A stretch of 64,000 nt of DNA from Cetobacterium_A somerae (GTDB lineage Bacteria; Fusobacteriota; Fusobacteriia; Fusobacteriales; Fusobacteriaceae), in the NCBI RefSeq assembly GCF_044784365.2, contig NZ_CP173065.2. One strand, 5' to 3'. Shown here piece by piece: positions 24,701-34,223 of this stretch (the stretch's first letter is position 1; every line of letters starts with the position of its first letter). The notes below the pieces were generated by a model. That model had not been told where the DNA came from and made no database searches. It worked only from the letters and a program-made list of their open reading frames with translations. A program made the position numbers and the translations under genes.

Positions 24701-25253
24701 ATTTGATGGTGCAACAGAAGAGCAAGTAAAAGATTATTTAGAAAAAGCTGGATATCCAAGAAAAGGTAAGGTTACTTTATTTGATGGAAGAACTGGAGAT
24801 AAATTTGATAATCCAGTAACAGTTGGAAGAATGTATATGTTAAAGCTTCATCACCTTGTTGAAGATAAGATGCACGCAAGAGCAATTGGTCCTTATTCAC
24901 TAGTAACTCAGCAACCTCTTGGAGGAAAAGCACAGTTCGGAGGACAAAGACTTGGAGAGATGGAGGTTTGGGCTTTAGAGGCTTACGGAGCTTCAAATAT
25001 CCTTCAAGAAATGTTAACAGTTAAGTCTGACGATGTAACAGGTAGAACAAAAACTTATGAAGCAATTGTAAAAGGTGAAGAAATGCCAGAGGCAGATCTA
25101 CCAGAGTCATTTAAGGTTTTATTAAAAGAGTTCCAAGCACTAGCATTAGATGTAGAACTTTTTGATTCTGACAATGAGTTAATTAACGTTAACGAAGAGT
25201 TAGGAAAAGACGAAACAATCGTTGAGTTTTCTTTATCTGACCAAATAAACTAA
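21756..25253 (+). CDS. rpoB: DNA-directed RNA polymerase subunit beta
   Basis: A 1165-residue catalytic subunit of RNA polymerase. The opening RLNFGRIEERGTMPHFLEFQ, the rifampicin-pocket segment FFGSGQLSQFMDQSNPLAEL and then THKRRISALGPGG, and the C-terminal GGKAQFGGQRLGEMEVWALE are all standard. Residues matching E. coli D516, H526 and S531 are wild type, so nothing predicts rifampicin resistance at those sites. I use ATG 21756; an in-frame TTG sits one codon upstream, and AAGGAG precedes both. It is co-transcribed with rplJL and rpoC. Confidence 0.98.
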   Translation: MGKLVERLNFGRIEERGTMPHFLEFQLDSYEDFLQAKEAPLNRKDKGLESAFREIFPVESSNGDIKLEYVSYELHEAEAPLNDELECKKRGKTYSASLKVRLRLTNKKSGNEIQETLVYFGEVPLMTERGTFIINGAERVVVSQLHRSPGVSFNKEVNIQTGKDLFSGKIIPYKGTWLEFETDKNDFLSVKIDRKKKVLATVFLKAVDFFDTNEEIMDEFLDEKEINLSEYYSRYSNKEELISVLKTKIEGSFVKEDIFNEETGEILFETKQLITEAVIFDLVDLKIENILVWEVKPEDKVFANTIVNDTGDTKEEAVTEVFKKLRPGDLVTIDSARSLIKQMFFNPQRYDLEPVGRYKMNKRLKLNLPEDEILLTKEDVIATIKYVISLNNGKGHTDDIDNLSNRRVRGVGELLLMQIKAGLSKMGKMVKEKMTIQDVETLTPQSLLNTRPLNALVLDFFGSGQLSQFMDQSNPLAELTHKRRISALGPGGLSRERAGFEVRDVHDSHYGRICPIETPEGPNIGLIGSLAIYAKVNSYGFIETPYVKVENGVANFDDIHYLAADEEEGLFIAQADTKLGENGELLGDVVCRYGHEIVNISGEKVHYLDVSPKQVVSVSAGLIPFLEHDDANRALMGSNMQRQAVPLLRTEAPFIGTGLERKVAVDSGAVISAKAKGKVIYVDAKEIIIEDAEGKSYRHRLLNFERSNQAMCLHQTPLVDLGQEVELGQVIADGPATKGGDLALGRNILMAFMPWEGYNYEDAILISDRLRKDDVFTSIHIEEYEIEARNTKLGDEEITREIPNVSEEALKNLDSRGIIVVGSEVGPGDILVGKTAPKGESEPPAEEKLLRAIFGEKARDVRDTSLKMPHGSKGTVVEVLELSRENGDELKAGVNRSIRVFIAEKRKITVGDKMSGRHGNKGVVSRVLPAEDMPFLADGTHLDVVINPLGVPSRMNIGQVLEVHLGMAMGKLNGGTYLSTPVFDGATEEQVKDYLEKAGYPRKGKVTLFDGRTGDKFDNPVTVGRMYMLKLHHLVEDKMHARAIGPYSLVTQQPLGGKAQFGGQRLGEMEVWALEAYGASNILQEMLTVKSDDVTGRTKTYEAIVKGEEMPEADLPESFKVLLKEFQALALDVELFDSDNELINVNEELGKDETIVEFSLSDQIN

Positions 25254-25321
25254 ATTTAAGTAAAATTGAATATGATGATAGATGAAAGCTTTATCTCATT
25301 TAAGGAGGCTTTGTATTTAAT

Positions 25322-28300
25322 ATGGGAATTAAAAGTTTTGAGAAGATTAGAATTAAACTAGCTTCTCCAGAGAAGATAGAAGAGTGGTCGTACGGAGAAG
25401 TTACGAAACCAGAAACAATAAACTATAGAACATTAAATCCAGAGATGGATGGATTGTTCTGTGAAAGAATATTTGGACCATCGAAAGATTGGGAATGTTC
25501 TTGTGGAAAATATAAAAGAATGAGATACAAAGGACTAGTTTGTGAGAAATGTGGAGTTGAAGTAACTAAGTCTAAAGTAAGAAGAGAGAGAATGGGGCAT
25601 ATAGCATTAGCTGCCCCAGTAGCTCATATTTGGTATTCTAAAGGAACACCGAATAAGATGTCTCTTATTTTAGGAATTTCTCCAAAAGAGTTAGAGTCAG
25701 TTTTATATTTTGCTAGATATATAGTAACAGCTAGTGAAGAGCCAACTTTAAAAATTGGTAAAATCATAACTGAAAAAGAGTACAAGCTATATAAGCAAAT
25801 GTACGGAAAGCAATTTGAAGCAAAAATGGGAGCAGAAGCTATTTTAAAACTATTAGAGATGATAGATTTAGAAGAGTTAAGAGTAGAGTTAGAAAAAGAA
25901 CTTGAAGATGTAAATTCTGCACAAAAGAGAAAGAAGTTAGTTAAAAGATTAAAGATAACTAGAGACTTTATAGCATCTGGTAACTTACCTCAATGGATGA
26001 TTTTAAAGAATGTTCCAGTAATTCCAGCTGATTTAAGACCAATGGTTCAATTAGATGGTGGAAGATTTGCTACTTCTGACTTAAATGATTTATATAGAAG
26101 AGTTATCAATAGAAACAACAGATTGAAGAGACTTTTAGAAATAAAAGCTCCAGAAATTGTTGTAAAAAATGAGAAAAGAATGCTTCAAGAAGCAGTTGAC
26201 GCTCTAATTGATAACGGAAGAAGAGGAAAGCCAGTTGTTGCTCAAAATAACAGAGAGTTAAAATCACTTTCTGATATGTTAAAAGGAAAGCAAGGTAGAT
26301 TTAGACAAAACCTACTTGGAAAAAGAGTAGATTACTCTGCAAGATCGGTTATCGTTGTAGGACCTTCTTTAAAAATGCACCAGTGTGGAATTCCTAAAAA
26401 GATGGCTCTTGAGTTATACAAACCTTTCATAATGAGAGAGTTAGTAAAAAGAGAGTTAGCTTCTAATATAAAAACAGCAAAAAAATTAGTTGAAGATGCT
26501 GATGATAAAGTTTGGGATGTAATTGAGGATGTTATTCAAGACCACCCTGTTTTATTAAACAGAGCTCCAACACTACATAGATTATCAATACAAGCTTTCG
26601 AACCAGTATTAATAGAAGGAAAGGCAATAAGATTACATCCGTTAGTATGTTCAGCATTTAATGCGGATTTCGATGGAGACCAAATGGCCGTTCACTTAAT
26701 GTTATCACCAGAAGCTATAATGGAAGCAAAACTTCTTATGTTAGCTCCAAATAACATAATATCTCCATCAAATGGAGAACCAATAGCTGTACCATCTCAG
26801 GATATGGTTATGGGATGTTTCTATATGACAAAAGATAGACCTGGAGCAAAAGGAGAAGGAAAATCTTTCTCTAATAAAGAGCAAGTTTTAACAGCTTATG
26901 ATAGAGATATCCTAGATACTCACGCTATCGTAAATGTTAGAATAAATGGTGAAATGGTTAAAACTACAGCTGGTAGAATCATGTTTAATGAGATGTTACC
27001 AGAAGTAAATAAGCAATATGATGTAACATTCGGAAAATCTCAATTAAAAAAACTTATTGGTAAATTATATGAGATGCACGGATTTACAAAAACTGCAGAG
27101 TTAATAAATGATATTAAAAACTTTGGATATCATTATGCAACATTTGCAGGAGTTTCAGTAGGTATTGAAGACTTAGAGATTCCAGAAACTAAAAAATCAA
27201 TCTTAGAAGAAGCGGATCAAAAAGTTGCAGAAATTGAAGCAGATTATAAAGCTGGAAAAATCATAAACGAAGAGAGATATAGAAAAACTGTAGCTCTTTG
27301 GTCAGAAACAACAGCTAAAGTAACTGATGCAATGATGAGTGGACTAGATCAGTTTAACCCGGTTTATATGATGGCGAACTCTGGAGCCAGAGGATCGATT
27401 GCACAGATGAGACAGCTTGCGGCAATGAGAGGAAACATGGCCGATACACAAGGTAGAATCATCGAGGTTCCAATTAAAGCGAACTTTAGAGAAGGACTAA
27501 CAGTATTAGAGTTCTTCATGTCATCACACGGAGCTAGAAAAGGTCTAGCTGATACGGCGTTAAGAACTGCCGATTCAGGATATTTAACAAGAAGACTAGT
27601 TGATATATCACACGAAGTTATTGTAAATTCAATTGATTGTGGAACTCACGAAGGAATTGAAGTAGCAGAACTAGTTTCAGATGGACAAGTAATTGAAAAA
27701 TTATCTGAAAGATTAATAGGTAGAGTACCTGCTGAAGATGTAGTATATGAAGGAGAAGTAATTGCTAGAAGAAACGAGATGTTTACAAAAGAGCAAATCG
27801 CTAGAATTACAGAACTTGAAATCAAGAAAATAAAAATAAGATCTCCATTAACATGTGACCTTGAAAAAGGAGTTTGTCAAAAATGTTATGGAATGGATTT
27901 AGCTAACCATAAAGAGATATTACTAGGAGAAGCGGTTGGAGTTATAGCAGCTCAATCAATCGGAGAACCTGGTACACAGCTTACAATGAGAACATTCCAT
28001 ACTGGAGGAGTTGCCACAGCGACTGCTGCTGCAACAAGTATTAAAGCTGAAAATACTGGAAAGGTTGTATTCAAAGATATAAAACTTCTAGAAAATCAAG
28101 AGACTCAAGAGAAAATTGTAGTTTCTCAATCAGCTAAAATTTTAATAGGAAACTATGATTATGAGATTGCTTCAGGATCTATCTTAATAGTTGAAGAAGG
28201 TCAAGAAGTAAAACCAGGAGATGTTTTAGTAACATTTGATCCATATCATATCCCTATTATTGCAAACCAAGATGGAAGAATCGAATATAGAGAGTTATAT

Positions 28301-29266
28301 GTAAAAGAAAACTTTGATGAAAAGTATAACGTTACAGAATATATGGCTATAAAGACTGTAGAATCTGGAGATTCAAACCCAAGAGTAGTTATATTCGATG
28401 AGGATGGAACTGCAAAAGAAAGTTACTCAATACCATTTGGAGCATACTTAATGGTTAGAGAGGGTGAGTCAGTAAGAACAGGACAAATCATAGCAAAAAT
28501 TATAAAAGAGGGAGAAGGAACGAAAGACATCACTGGAGGTCTTCCAAGAATTCAAGAGCTATTTGAAGCTAGAAACCCTAAAGGAAAAGCTATTCTATCA
28601 GAAATAGATGGAAAAGTTGAAGTAACAGGAAGAAAGAAGAAAGGTATGAGAGTAATAATCATAAGATCTACTTCTGATTCTGAAAACTTTAAAGAATACT
28701 TAGCACCAGTTGGAGAACATTTAGTTGTAACAGATGGAATGTTAATTAAAGCTGGAGATAAAATAACAGATGGAGCTATATCACCATTTGACGTTCTAAA
28801 CATCAAAGGATTAGTTGCAGCAGAGCAGTTTATACTAGAATCTGTACAACAAGTATATAGAGACCAAGGAGTTACTGTAAATGATAAACATATAGAGATT
28901 ATCGTTAAGCAGATGTTTAAGAAAGTAAGAATTGTAGAATCTGGAGCTTCATTATTCTTAGAAGATGAAGTTGTAGAGAAGAGAGTTGTTGAATTAGAAA
29001 ACAACAAATTAAGAGCTGAAGGAAAAGCAGAGATCAAATATGAGCCTGTTATCCAAGGTATTACAAAAGCAGCTGTTAATACAGGAAGTTTCATATCAGC
29101 AGCATCATTCCAAGAAACTACAAAAGTACTTTCAAATGCAGCAATAGAAGGTAAAGAGGACTACTTAGAGGGACTTAAAGAGAATGTAATTATAGGTAAG
29201 AAAATTCCAGCAGGAACTGGATATAAAGCTTATAAAAACATAGTTCCAGTTGAGATAGAGGACTAA
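25322..29266 (+). CDS. rpoC: DNA-directed RNA polymerase subunit beta'
   Basis: A 1314-residue catalytic subunit. The N-terminal zinc-binding segment has CSCGKYKR and CEKCGVEV. The active-site magnesium loop NADFDGDQMAVH and the second zinc site (CDLEKGVCQKCYG) are intact. GEPGTQLTMRTFHTGG marks the trigger-loop region. The start follows AAGGAGG. The 68-base gap after rpoB has no terminator. Transcription ends at the strong hairpin at 29268-29294. Confidence 0.98.
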   Translation: MGIKSFEKIRIKLASPEKIEEWSYGEVTKPETINYRTLNPEMDGLFCERIFGPSKDWECSCGKYKRMRYKGLVCEKCGVEVTKSKVRRERMGHIALAAPVAHIWYSKGTPNKMSLILGISPKELESVLYFARYIVTASEEPTLKIGKIITEKEYKLYKQMYGKQFEAKMGAEAILKLLEMIDLEELRVELEKELEDVNSAQKRKKLVKRLKITRDFIASGNLPQWMILKNVPVIPADLRPMVQLDGGRFATSDLNDLYRRVINRNNRLKRLLEIKAPEIVVKNEKRMLQEAVDALIDNGRRGKPVVAQNNRELKSLSDMLKGKQGRFRQNLLGKRVDYSARSVIVVGPSLKMHQCGIPKKMALELYKPFIMRELVKRELASNIKTAKKLVEDADDKVWDVIEDVIQDHPVLLNRAPTLHRLSIQAFEPVLIEGKAIRLHPLVCSAFNADFDGDQMAVHLMLSPEAIMEAKLLMLAPNNIISPSNGEPIAVPSQDMVMGCFYMTKDRPGAKGEGKSFSNKEQVLTAYDRDILDTHAIVNVRINGEMVKTTAGRIMFNEMLPEVNKQYDVTFGKSQLKKLIGKLYEMHGFTKTAELINDIKNFGYHYATFAGVSVGIEDLEIPETKKSILEEADQKVAEIEADYKAGKIINEERYRKTVALWSETTAKVTDAMMSGLDQFNPVYMMANSGARGSIAQMRQLAAMRGNMADTQGRIIEVPIKANFREGLTVLEFFMSSHGARKGLADTALRTADSGYLTRRLVDISHEVIVNSIDCGTHEGIEVAELVSDGQVIEKLSERLIGRVPAEDVVYEGEVIARRNEMFTKEQIARITELEIKKIKIRSPLTCDLEKGVCQKCYGMDLANHKEILLGEAVGVIAAQSIGEPGTQLTMRTFHTGGVATATAAATSIKAENTGKVVFKDIKLLENQETQEKIVVSQSAKILIGNYDYEIASGSILIVEEGQEVKPGDVLVTFDPYHIPIIANQDGRIEYRELYVKENFDEKYNVTEYMAIKTVESGDSNPRVVIFDEDGTAKESYSIPFGAYLMVREGESVRTGQIIAKIIKEGEGTKDITGGLPRIQELFEARNPKGKAILSEIDGKVEVTGRKKKGMRVIIIRSTSDSENFKEYLAPVGEHLVVTDGMLIKAGDKITDGAISPFDVLNIKGLVAAEQFILESVQQVYRDQGVTVNDKHIEIIVKQMFKKVRIVESGASLFLEDEVVEKRVVELENNKLRAEGKAEIKYEPVIQGITKAAVNTGSFISAASFQETTKVLSNAAIEGKEDYLEGLKENVIIGKKIPAGTGYKAYKNIVPVEIED

Positions 29267-29267
29267 T

Positions 29268-29294
29268 AAAATAGGCGACTTTGTCGCCTATTTT
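29268..29294 (+). terminator. Terminator of the rpoBC operon
   Basis: Perfect 12-bp stem AAAATAGGCGAC (29268-29279) / GTCGCCTATTTT (29283-29294) with a TTT loop. The T-run is part of the stem and continues weakly after it. Confidence 0.9.
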
Positions 29295-29322
29295 AGCATT
29301 TTATTTATGAGGGGTTGATGTT

Positions 29323-30198
29323 ATGAGAAGTATGACAGGATATTCTAAAGAATATTTTGAAAATGAGAAGTATGCTATATCCTTAGAGATAAAAAGTGTT
29401 AATAATAAAAACTTAAATTTAAAAATAAAATCACCTCATATGCTAAATTTTTTGGAAAATAAAATCAGAACAGAGGTTGCTTCTAGAGTTACAAGAGGAA
29501 GTATAGATTTAAAAATTGAATTTCAAGATAAAAGAGAAGTTGATAATTTATTTGAATACGATAAAAATATGACAGCATCTTATTTGAAAGTTTTAAATGC
29601 TATAGAACATGAGTATGAAGAAAAGTTTAGTAATAAACTTGATTTATTAGTTAAGAATTTAAATGTCATTAGAAGAAATGATTTAGAGATAGATGAAAAA
29701 GAATATGAAAATTTTATAGTGAAAAATCTTCACTTGCTATTAGATTCTTTTGTTGAGATGAAAGAGGCCGAAGGAGCTAGAATGAAAGATTATTTTCTAC
29801 AATGTATTGCTATTATAGAAAATAATGTAAATGAAATAAAAAAATTAAAAGAGAATATTGTTATAAACTATAAGGAAAAACTTTTAGAAAGATTATCTAA
29901 AATAAGTAATATAGAGTTTAACGATGAAACTCTTTTGAGAGAAGTTCTTTTATTTACAGATAAATCTGATATTTCAGAAGAAGTTTCTAGATTAGAGAGT
30001 CACCTTATTCAATTAAAAATAGAATTAGATTCTCCAAATGCAGGTGTAGGGAAAAAAATTGATTTTATTCTTCAAGAGATTTTTAGGGAGTTAAATACTT
30101 CAGGTGTGAAATGTAACTTATATGATATTTCAAAATTAATTGTAGAATGTAAAAATGAAATAGAAAAAATTAGAGAACAAGCTCTAAATATAGAATAA
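29323..30198 (+). CDS. YicC/YloC family endoribonuclease
   Basis: A 291-residue homologue of E. coli YicC and B. subtilis YloC, oligomeric endoribonucleases. The opening MRSMTGYSKE with SLEIKSVNNKNLNLKIK (24-40) is the family hallmark, and the C-terminal DUF1732 part holds ELDSPNAGVGKKIDFILQEI near residues 238-257. The order yicC, gmk, rpoZ is conserved in many low-GC bacteria and supports the call. The ribosome site is a modest AGGGG. No promoter stands out in the 28 bases after the rpoC terminator. Confidence 0.92.
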   Translation: MRSMTGYSKEYFENEKYAISLEIKSVNNKNLNLKIKSPHMLNFLENKIRTEVASRVTRGSIDLKIEFQDKREVDNLFEYDKNMTASYLKVLNAIEHEYEEKFSNKLDLLVKNLNVIRRNDLEIDEKEYENFIVKNLHLLLDSFVEMKEAEGARMKDYFLQCIAIIENNVNEIKKLKENIVINYKEKLLERLSKISNIEFNDETLLREVLLFTDKSDISEEVSRLESHLIQLKIELDSPNAGVGKKIDFILQEIFRELNTSGVKCNLYDISKLIVECKNEIEKIREQALNIE

Positions 30199-30210
30199 AG
30201 GAGAATAAAA

Positions 30211-30765
30211 ATGAAAAAGGGTGAACTATTTATTGTATCAGGACCAAGTGGTGCTGGAAAATCAACAATATGTAGAATAGTTAGAAAACAGCTGGGTATT
30301 AATTTAGCAACTTCAGCTACAACTCGTGCTCCAAGAGAGGGAGAGTTACACGGGAGAGATTATTATTTCCTATCAGTGGAAGAGTTTAAAAACAAAATAG
30401 AAAATAATGAATTTTTAGAATACGCAACTGTTCATACTAACTACTATGGAACTTTGAAATCTGAAGTAGAATCAAGATTAGCATCAGGTGAAAATGTAAT
30501 TCTTGAGATAGATGTTCAAGGAGGGCTTCAAGTAAAAGCGGCTTATCCAAATGCACACTTAATATTCTTCAAAACACCAACAATGGAAGATTTAGAGAGA
30601 AGACTAAGAGGAAGAAAAACAGATAGTGAAGAAACTATACAACTTAGATTAAAAAATTCAATAAAAGAATTAGAATATGAAAAGGATTATGATATAACAA
30701 TTATTAACTATACTGTTGAAAAATCATGTGATGAGTTAGTAAAAATTATAAATTCTAAAAACTAG
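30211..30765 (+). CDS. gmk: Guanylate kinase
   Basis: Phosphorylates GMP to GDP with ATP. The P-loop is GPSGAGKS (11-18), followed by the GMP-binding segment TTRAPREGELHGRDYYF and EIDVQGGLQVK. The 184-residue length is slightly shorter than the roughly 205 of E. coli but within the family range. It lies 12 bases after yicC with an AAAGGAG site and 9 bases before rpoZ, so it is in the middle of one operon. Confidence 0.97.
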   Translation: MKKGELFIVSGPSGAGKSTICRIVRKQLGINLATSATTRAPREGELHGRDYYFLSVEEFKNKIENNEFLEYATVHTNYYGTLKSEVESRLASGENVILEIDVQGGLQVKAAYPNAHLIFFKTPTMEDLERRLRGRKTDSEETIQLRLKNSIKELEYEKDYDITIINYTVEKSCDELVKIINSKN

Positions 30766-30774
30766 GAGGATTTT

Positions 30775-30993
30775 ATGAAAAAAGTAATTACTTATGATGA
30801 ATTATTAGAGAAGATACCTAATAAATATACATTAACAATAACTGCTGGAAAAAGAGCAAGAGATATTGGTAAAGGGGCACCTGTACTTACAAAAGTTTCT
30901 AAGAAAGATACTGTTGTAAAGAAGACTTTTAGAGAGATTATCGATGGAAAAATAACTTTCGGTGAACAAGCGGAGGACTTAATAAATGAGTAA
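30775..30993 (+). CDS. rpoZ: DNA-directed RNA polymerase subunit omega
   Basis: The 72-residue small subunit that helps beta' fold and is a ppGpp-contact point in some bacteria. The core segment NKYTLTITAGKRARDIGKGA (16-35) is typical of omega. It starts after AGGAGG directly behind gmk, the usual position. Its stop overlaps the start of the ApbE lipoprotein gene by 8 bases. Confidence 0.94.
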   Translation: MKKVITYDELLEKIPNKYTLTITAGKRARDIGKGAPVLTKVSKKDTVVKKTFREIIDGKITFGEQAEDLINE

Positions 30994-31975
30994 GAGTAGA
31001 AATATTTTTCTACTCTTTTTGCTTTTTTTGTTACTTTTAGGTTGTGAAAAAAAAGCAAAAAGAGTGGATGATGAAAGATTTGCGTTTGGAACTTTTTTTA
31101 AAATTTCTATTTTCTCAAATGATGAAAAAATAGCTAAGCAGTCTATAGAAAATGCTTTTGTTGAGATAGAAAGGATTGATTCAAAATATAATAGTAAAGT
31201 AAAAGGAAGTTTAACAGATAATCTAAATACTTTAAAAAAAGAAACTTTTGATGCAGAAGGAGTATTTCTTTTAAATGAAGTGAATAAAGCTTATGAGCTA
31301 TCAGGTGGTAAATATGATATAACGATGGAACCTTTGATGGCAGTTTGGGGATTTTCAGAAGAAGTTCCGCCAAGAGACAGTGTACCAAGTAAAAAAGAAC
31401 TTGAAGAAGCAGTTTCTAACGTTGATTTTTCTCAGATTGAAATAATAGGAAACGATATTGCTATAAATAAAGATGGAGTAAAAATAGATACAGGTTCTTT
31501 TTTAAAAGGGTATGCAGTAAAAAAAGCTGGTGAAAAATTAAGAGAAGCTGGAGTGAAAAGTGGATTTATTTCAGCTATATCAAGTATAGAAGCTATTGGT
31601 GTTAAAGGGGATGGAACTCCATGGAAAATAGGAATTCAAAATCCTAATAATCCTTCAGAAATTCTTGGAATTATTGAGTTAAATAATCAAAGTATGGGAG
31701 TTTCAGGAGATTATCAAACTTACGTAGAAATAAATGGAAAAAGATATCATCATATTTTAGATAAAGAAACAAAATATCCAGTAGAAGACAAGAAAATGGT
31801 GGTAGTTGTGAATAAAAATTCTTTAGAAGCTGATTTATATTCAACAACATTTTTTTTAATGCCTATTGAAAAAGTTTTAGAAAAAGCTAATAGTACGCCT
31901 GATTTAGATGTTTTAATAGTTGACAAAAATGACAAAATTTATCTTTCGGAAAACTTAAAATTCAATAAAAAGTAG
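30986..31975 (+). CDS. apbE: FAD:protein FMN transferase (ApbE), lipoprotein
   Basis: Transfers FMN to threonine residues of partner proteins such as RnfG or NqrC. The 329-residue protein begins with a lipoprotein signal: charged MSKSR, a leucine-rich core, and lipobox LLGC with C20 lipidated, so it faces the outside of the inner membrane. ApbE landmarks are FGTFFKISIF, the DTGSFLKGYAVKKA segment, the GVSGDYQTY region and HHILDKETKYPV. It overlaps rpoZ by 8 bases and is probably the last gene of that operon. The flavinylated targets are outside the window. Confidence 0.92.
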   Translation: MSKSRNIFLLFLLFLLLLGCEKKAKRVDDERFAFGTFFKISIFSNDEKIAKQSIENAFVEIERIDSKYNSKVKGSLTDNLNTLKKETFDAEGVFLLNEVNKAYELSGGKYDITMEPLMAVWGFSEEVPPRDSVPSKKELEEAVSNVDFSQIEIIGNDIAINKDGVKIDTGSFLKGYAVKKAGEKLREAGVKSGFISAISSIEAIGVKGDGTPWKIGIQNPNNPSEILGIIELNNQSMGVSGDYQTYVEINGKRYHHILDKETKYPVEDKKMVVVVNKNSLEADLYSTTFFLMPIEKVLEKANSTPDLDVLIVDKNDKIYLSENLKFNKK

Positions 31976-32009
31976 ATTAAAATAAAGAAAAAAAGAACTT
32001 TGTTTTTTC

Positions 32010-32038
32010 TTGAAATATCTTGAACTTTCTCGTATACT
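32010..32038 (+). promoter_or_regulatory. Promoter of the pyrophosphatase gene
   Basis: TTGAAA (32010-32015), 17 bases, TATACT (32033-32038), 34 bases before the GTG start codon. Confidence 0.75.
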
Positions 32039-32072
32039 TTAATCATACTAAACATACTGGGAGGTTTTAAAA

Positions 32073-34052
32073 GTGGAACAAATGATCTATTTGGGAATTT
32101 TCGGTGGTATTATAGCACTATTCACAGCATCTTTCTACTCCAAGAAAGTTCAAAGTTATGAGATTAATATTCCGAGAGTAGCTGAAATAACAGAAGCAAT
32201 TAGAGAAGGTGCAATGGCTTTTCTTTCGGCGGAATATAAAATTTTAATTTGGTTTGTTGCAGCAGTAGCAATCTTACTAGGGGTATTTTTATCTCCAATG
32301 GTAGCAGTAACTTTTGTGATAGGAGCATTAACATCGGCTTTAGCAGGGAACATCGGTATGAGAATAGCAACAAAAGCTAATGGAAGAACATCAATTGCAG
32401 CGAAAGAAGGGGGCTTATCTAAAGCTTTAGATGTAGCTTTTGCTGGTGGAGCAGTTATGGGACTTTCAGTTGTAGGATTAGGAATGTTAGGTCTTACAAT
32501 ATTAATTTTAGTATTTAATTGGGATGTAAGTATAATAACAGGATTTGGAATGGGAGCTTCTTCTATAGCTTTATTTGCAAGAGTAGGAGGAGGTATCTAT
32601 ACTAAAGCTGCTGACGTTGGAGCAGATTTAGTAGGAAAGGTAGAGGCAGGAATACCAGAGGACGATCCAAGAAACCCAGCAACGATAGCTGATAACGTAG
32701 GAGATAATGTAGGAGACGTAGCAGGAATGGGAGCGGATTTATTTGAATCATATGTTGGATCAATAATAGCAACATTAGCTATTGGTGCAGCAATGGAAAC
32801 AAAAGAGTATTTATTAGCTCCAGTTATGATATCTGCATTTGGGATTATAGCATCAATATTAGCAACATTAACAGTTAAAACTGAAAATCCAGATGAAGTT
32901 TATCATAAACTAGAAAATGGAACTAGAATAGCAGGAGTTTTATCAATAATTGCTTCTTTTGGGGTTATTAAATATTTAAATCTACCAATGGGTATATTTT
33001 GGGCAATAGTAGCAGGACTAGTAGCAGGATTGGTAATAGCTTATTTTACAGGACTTTATACAGATACTGGAAAAAAAGCAGTAAATAGAATTTCAGATGC
33101 GGCAAAAACAGGGCCAGCAACAACAATAATTGAGGGATTAGCGGTAGGAATGGAATCAACAGTTGCACCAATGATAATAATATCAATAGCAATCATTGTA
33201 GCATATAAATTTGCAGGACTATATGGAATATCAATAGCAGCAGTAGGAATGCTTTCAACAACTGGAATGGTAGTTGCAGTTGATGCTTATGGACCGGTTG
33301 CAGATAATGCAGGTGGTATAGCGGAGATGGCTGAATTACCTCATGAAGTTAGAGAGTGTACAGATAAACTAGATGCAGTAGGAAACTCAACAGCAGCAGT
33401 AGGGAAAGGGTTTGCTATTGGATCAGCAGCTTTAACAGCTTTATCATTATTTGCTGCTTATAAAGAATCTATTCAAAAATTATCAGGAAAAGATTTTGTT
33501 CTTGATATAATAAACCCAGATGTAATAGTTGGAATATTTATTGGTGGAATGTTAACGTTCCTATTCTCTGCTCTAACAATGACTGCAGTAGGAAAAGCAG
33601 CTATGGAAATGGTTGAGGAAGTGAGAAGACAATTTAGAGAGATTCCAGGAATTATGGAAAAAAAGACAAAACCAGATTATAAAAGATGTGTTGAAATTTC
33701 GACACACTCTTCATTAAAAGAGATGTTATTACCAGGTATATTAGCAGTTTTAGCACCTGTAGTAATAGGATTATGGTCACCTGAAGCATTAGGTGGACTA
33801 TTAGCAGGAGCTTTAGTAACAGGAATCTTAATGGCTATTATGATGGCTAATGCTGGTGGAGCATGGGATAATGCTAAAAAGCAGATTGAAGCAGGATATA
33901 AAGGAGATGGAAAAGGTTCTGAAAGACATAAAGCTGCAGTAGTTGGTGATACTGTAGGAGATCCATTTAAAGATACATCAGGGCCATCTTTAAATATATT
34001 AATAAAATTAATGAGTATAGTTTCTTTAGTTTTAGTACCACTATTTGTTTAA
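32073..34052 (+). CDS. hppA: K+-dependent membrane pyrophosphatase, probably Na+-pumping
   Basis: A 659-residue membrane pump that couples PPi hydrolysis to ion export, with about 16 transmembrane segments. The PPi-binding core GADLVGKVEAGIPEDDPRNP and DNVGDNVGDVAGMGADLFE is intact. GNSTAA (437-442) has alanine at the position that marks potassium-dependent enzymes. E225 lies three residues after D222, as in the sodium-pumping Thermotoga enzyme; proton pumps usually have the glutamate shifted by a turn. Sodium transport is therefore inferred. Start is GTG after GGGAGG. The gene has its own promoter and terminator. Confidence 0.95.
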   Translation: MEQMIYLGIFGGIIALFTASFYSKKVQSYEINIPRVAEITEAIREGAMAFLSAEYKILIWFVAAVAILLGVFLSPMVAVTFVIGALTSALAGNIGMRIATKANGRTSIAAKEGGLSKALDVAFAGGAVMGLSVVGLGMLGLTILILVFNWDVSIITGFGMGASSIALFARVGGGIYTKAADVGADLVGKVEAGIPEDDPRNPATIADNVGDNVGDVAGMGADLFESYVGSIIATLAIGAAMETKEYLLAPVMISAFGIIASILATLTVKTENPDEVYHKLENGTRIAGVLSIIASFGVIKYLNLPMGIFWAIVAGLVAGLVIAYFTGLYTDTGKKAVNRISDAAKTGPATTIIEGLAVGMESTVAPMIIISIAIIVAYKFAGLYGISIAAVGMLSTTGMVVAVDAYGPVADNAGGIAEMAELPHEVRECTDKLDAVGNSTAAVGKGFAIGSAALTALSLFAAYKESIQKLSGKDFVLDIINPDVIVGIFIGGMLTFLFSALTMTAVGKAAMEMVEEVRRQFREIPGIMEKKTKPDYKRCVEISTHSSLKEMLLPGILAVLAPVVIGLWSPEALGGLLAGALVTGILMAIMMANAGGAWDNAKKQIEAGYKGDGKGSERHKAAVVGDTVGDPFKDTSGPSLNILIKLMSIVSLVLVPLFV

Positions 34053-34054
34053 AA

Positions 34055-34083
34055 AAAAGTCCTAGTTTAACTAGGACTTTTTT
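34055..34083 (+). terminator. Terminator of the pyrophosphatase gene
   Basis: Perfect 11-bp stem AAAAGTCCTAG (34055-34065) / CTAGGACTTTT (34071-34081), 5-nt loop, T-run. The A-run on the left would let it work in reverse too. Confidence 0.93.
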
Positions 34084-34223
34084 ATTGAAAATAAAAAGGA
34101 AAAGTCTGAAAAAATAAGAAGAACTATAAGAAATATTTTATAAAACTAATTAAAAATAAAGAGCTTATAAAAAAGTGGGAATAATAGAGTCAAAAAAAGG
34201 TAAAAAATAGATATTTAACTTTC

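Noticed and set aside
28552..29094. 180-codon frame antisense to rpoC
   Set aside because: Low-complexity serine/leucine/threonine text that mirrors rpoC codons; no independent support.
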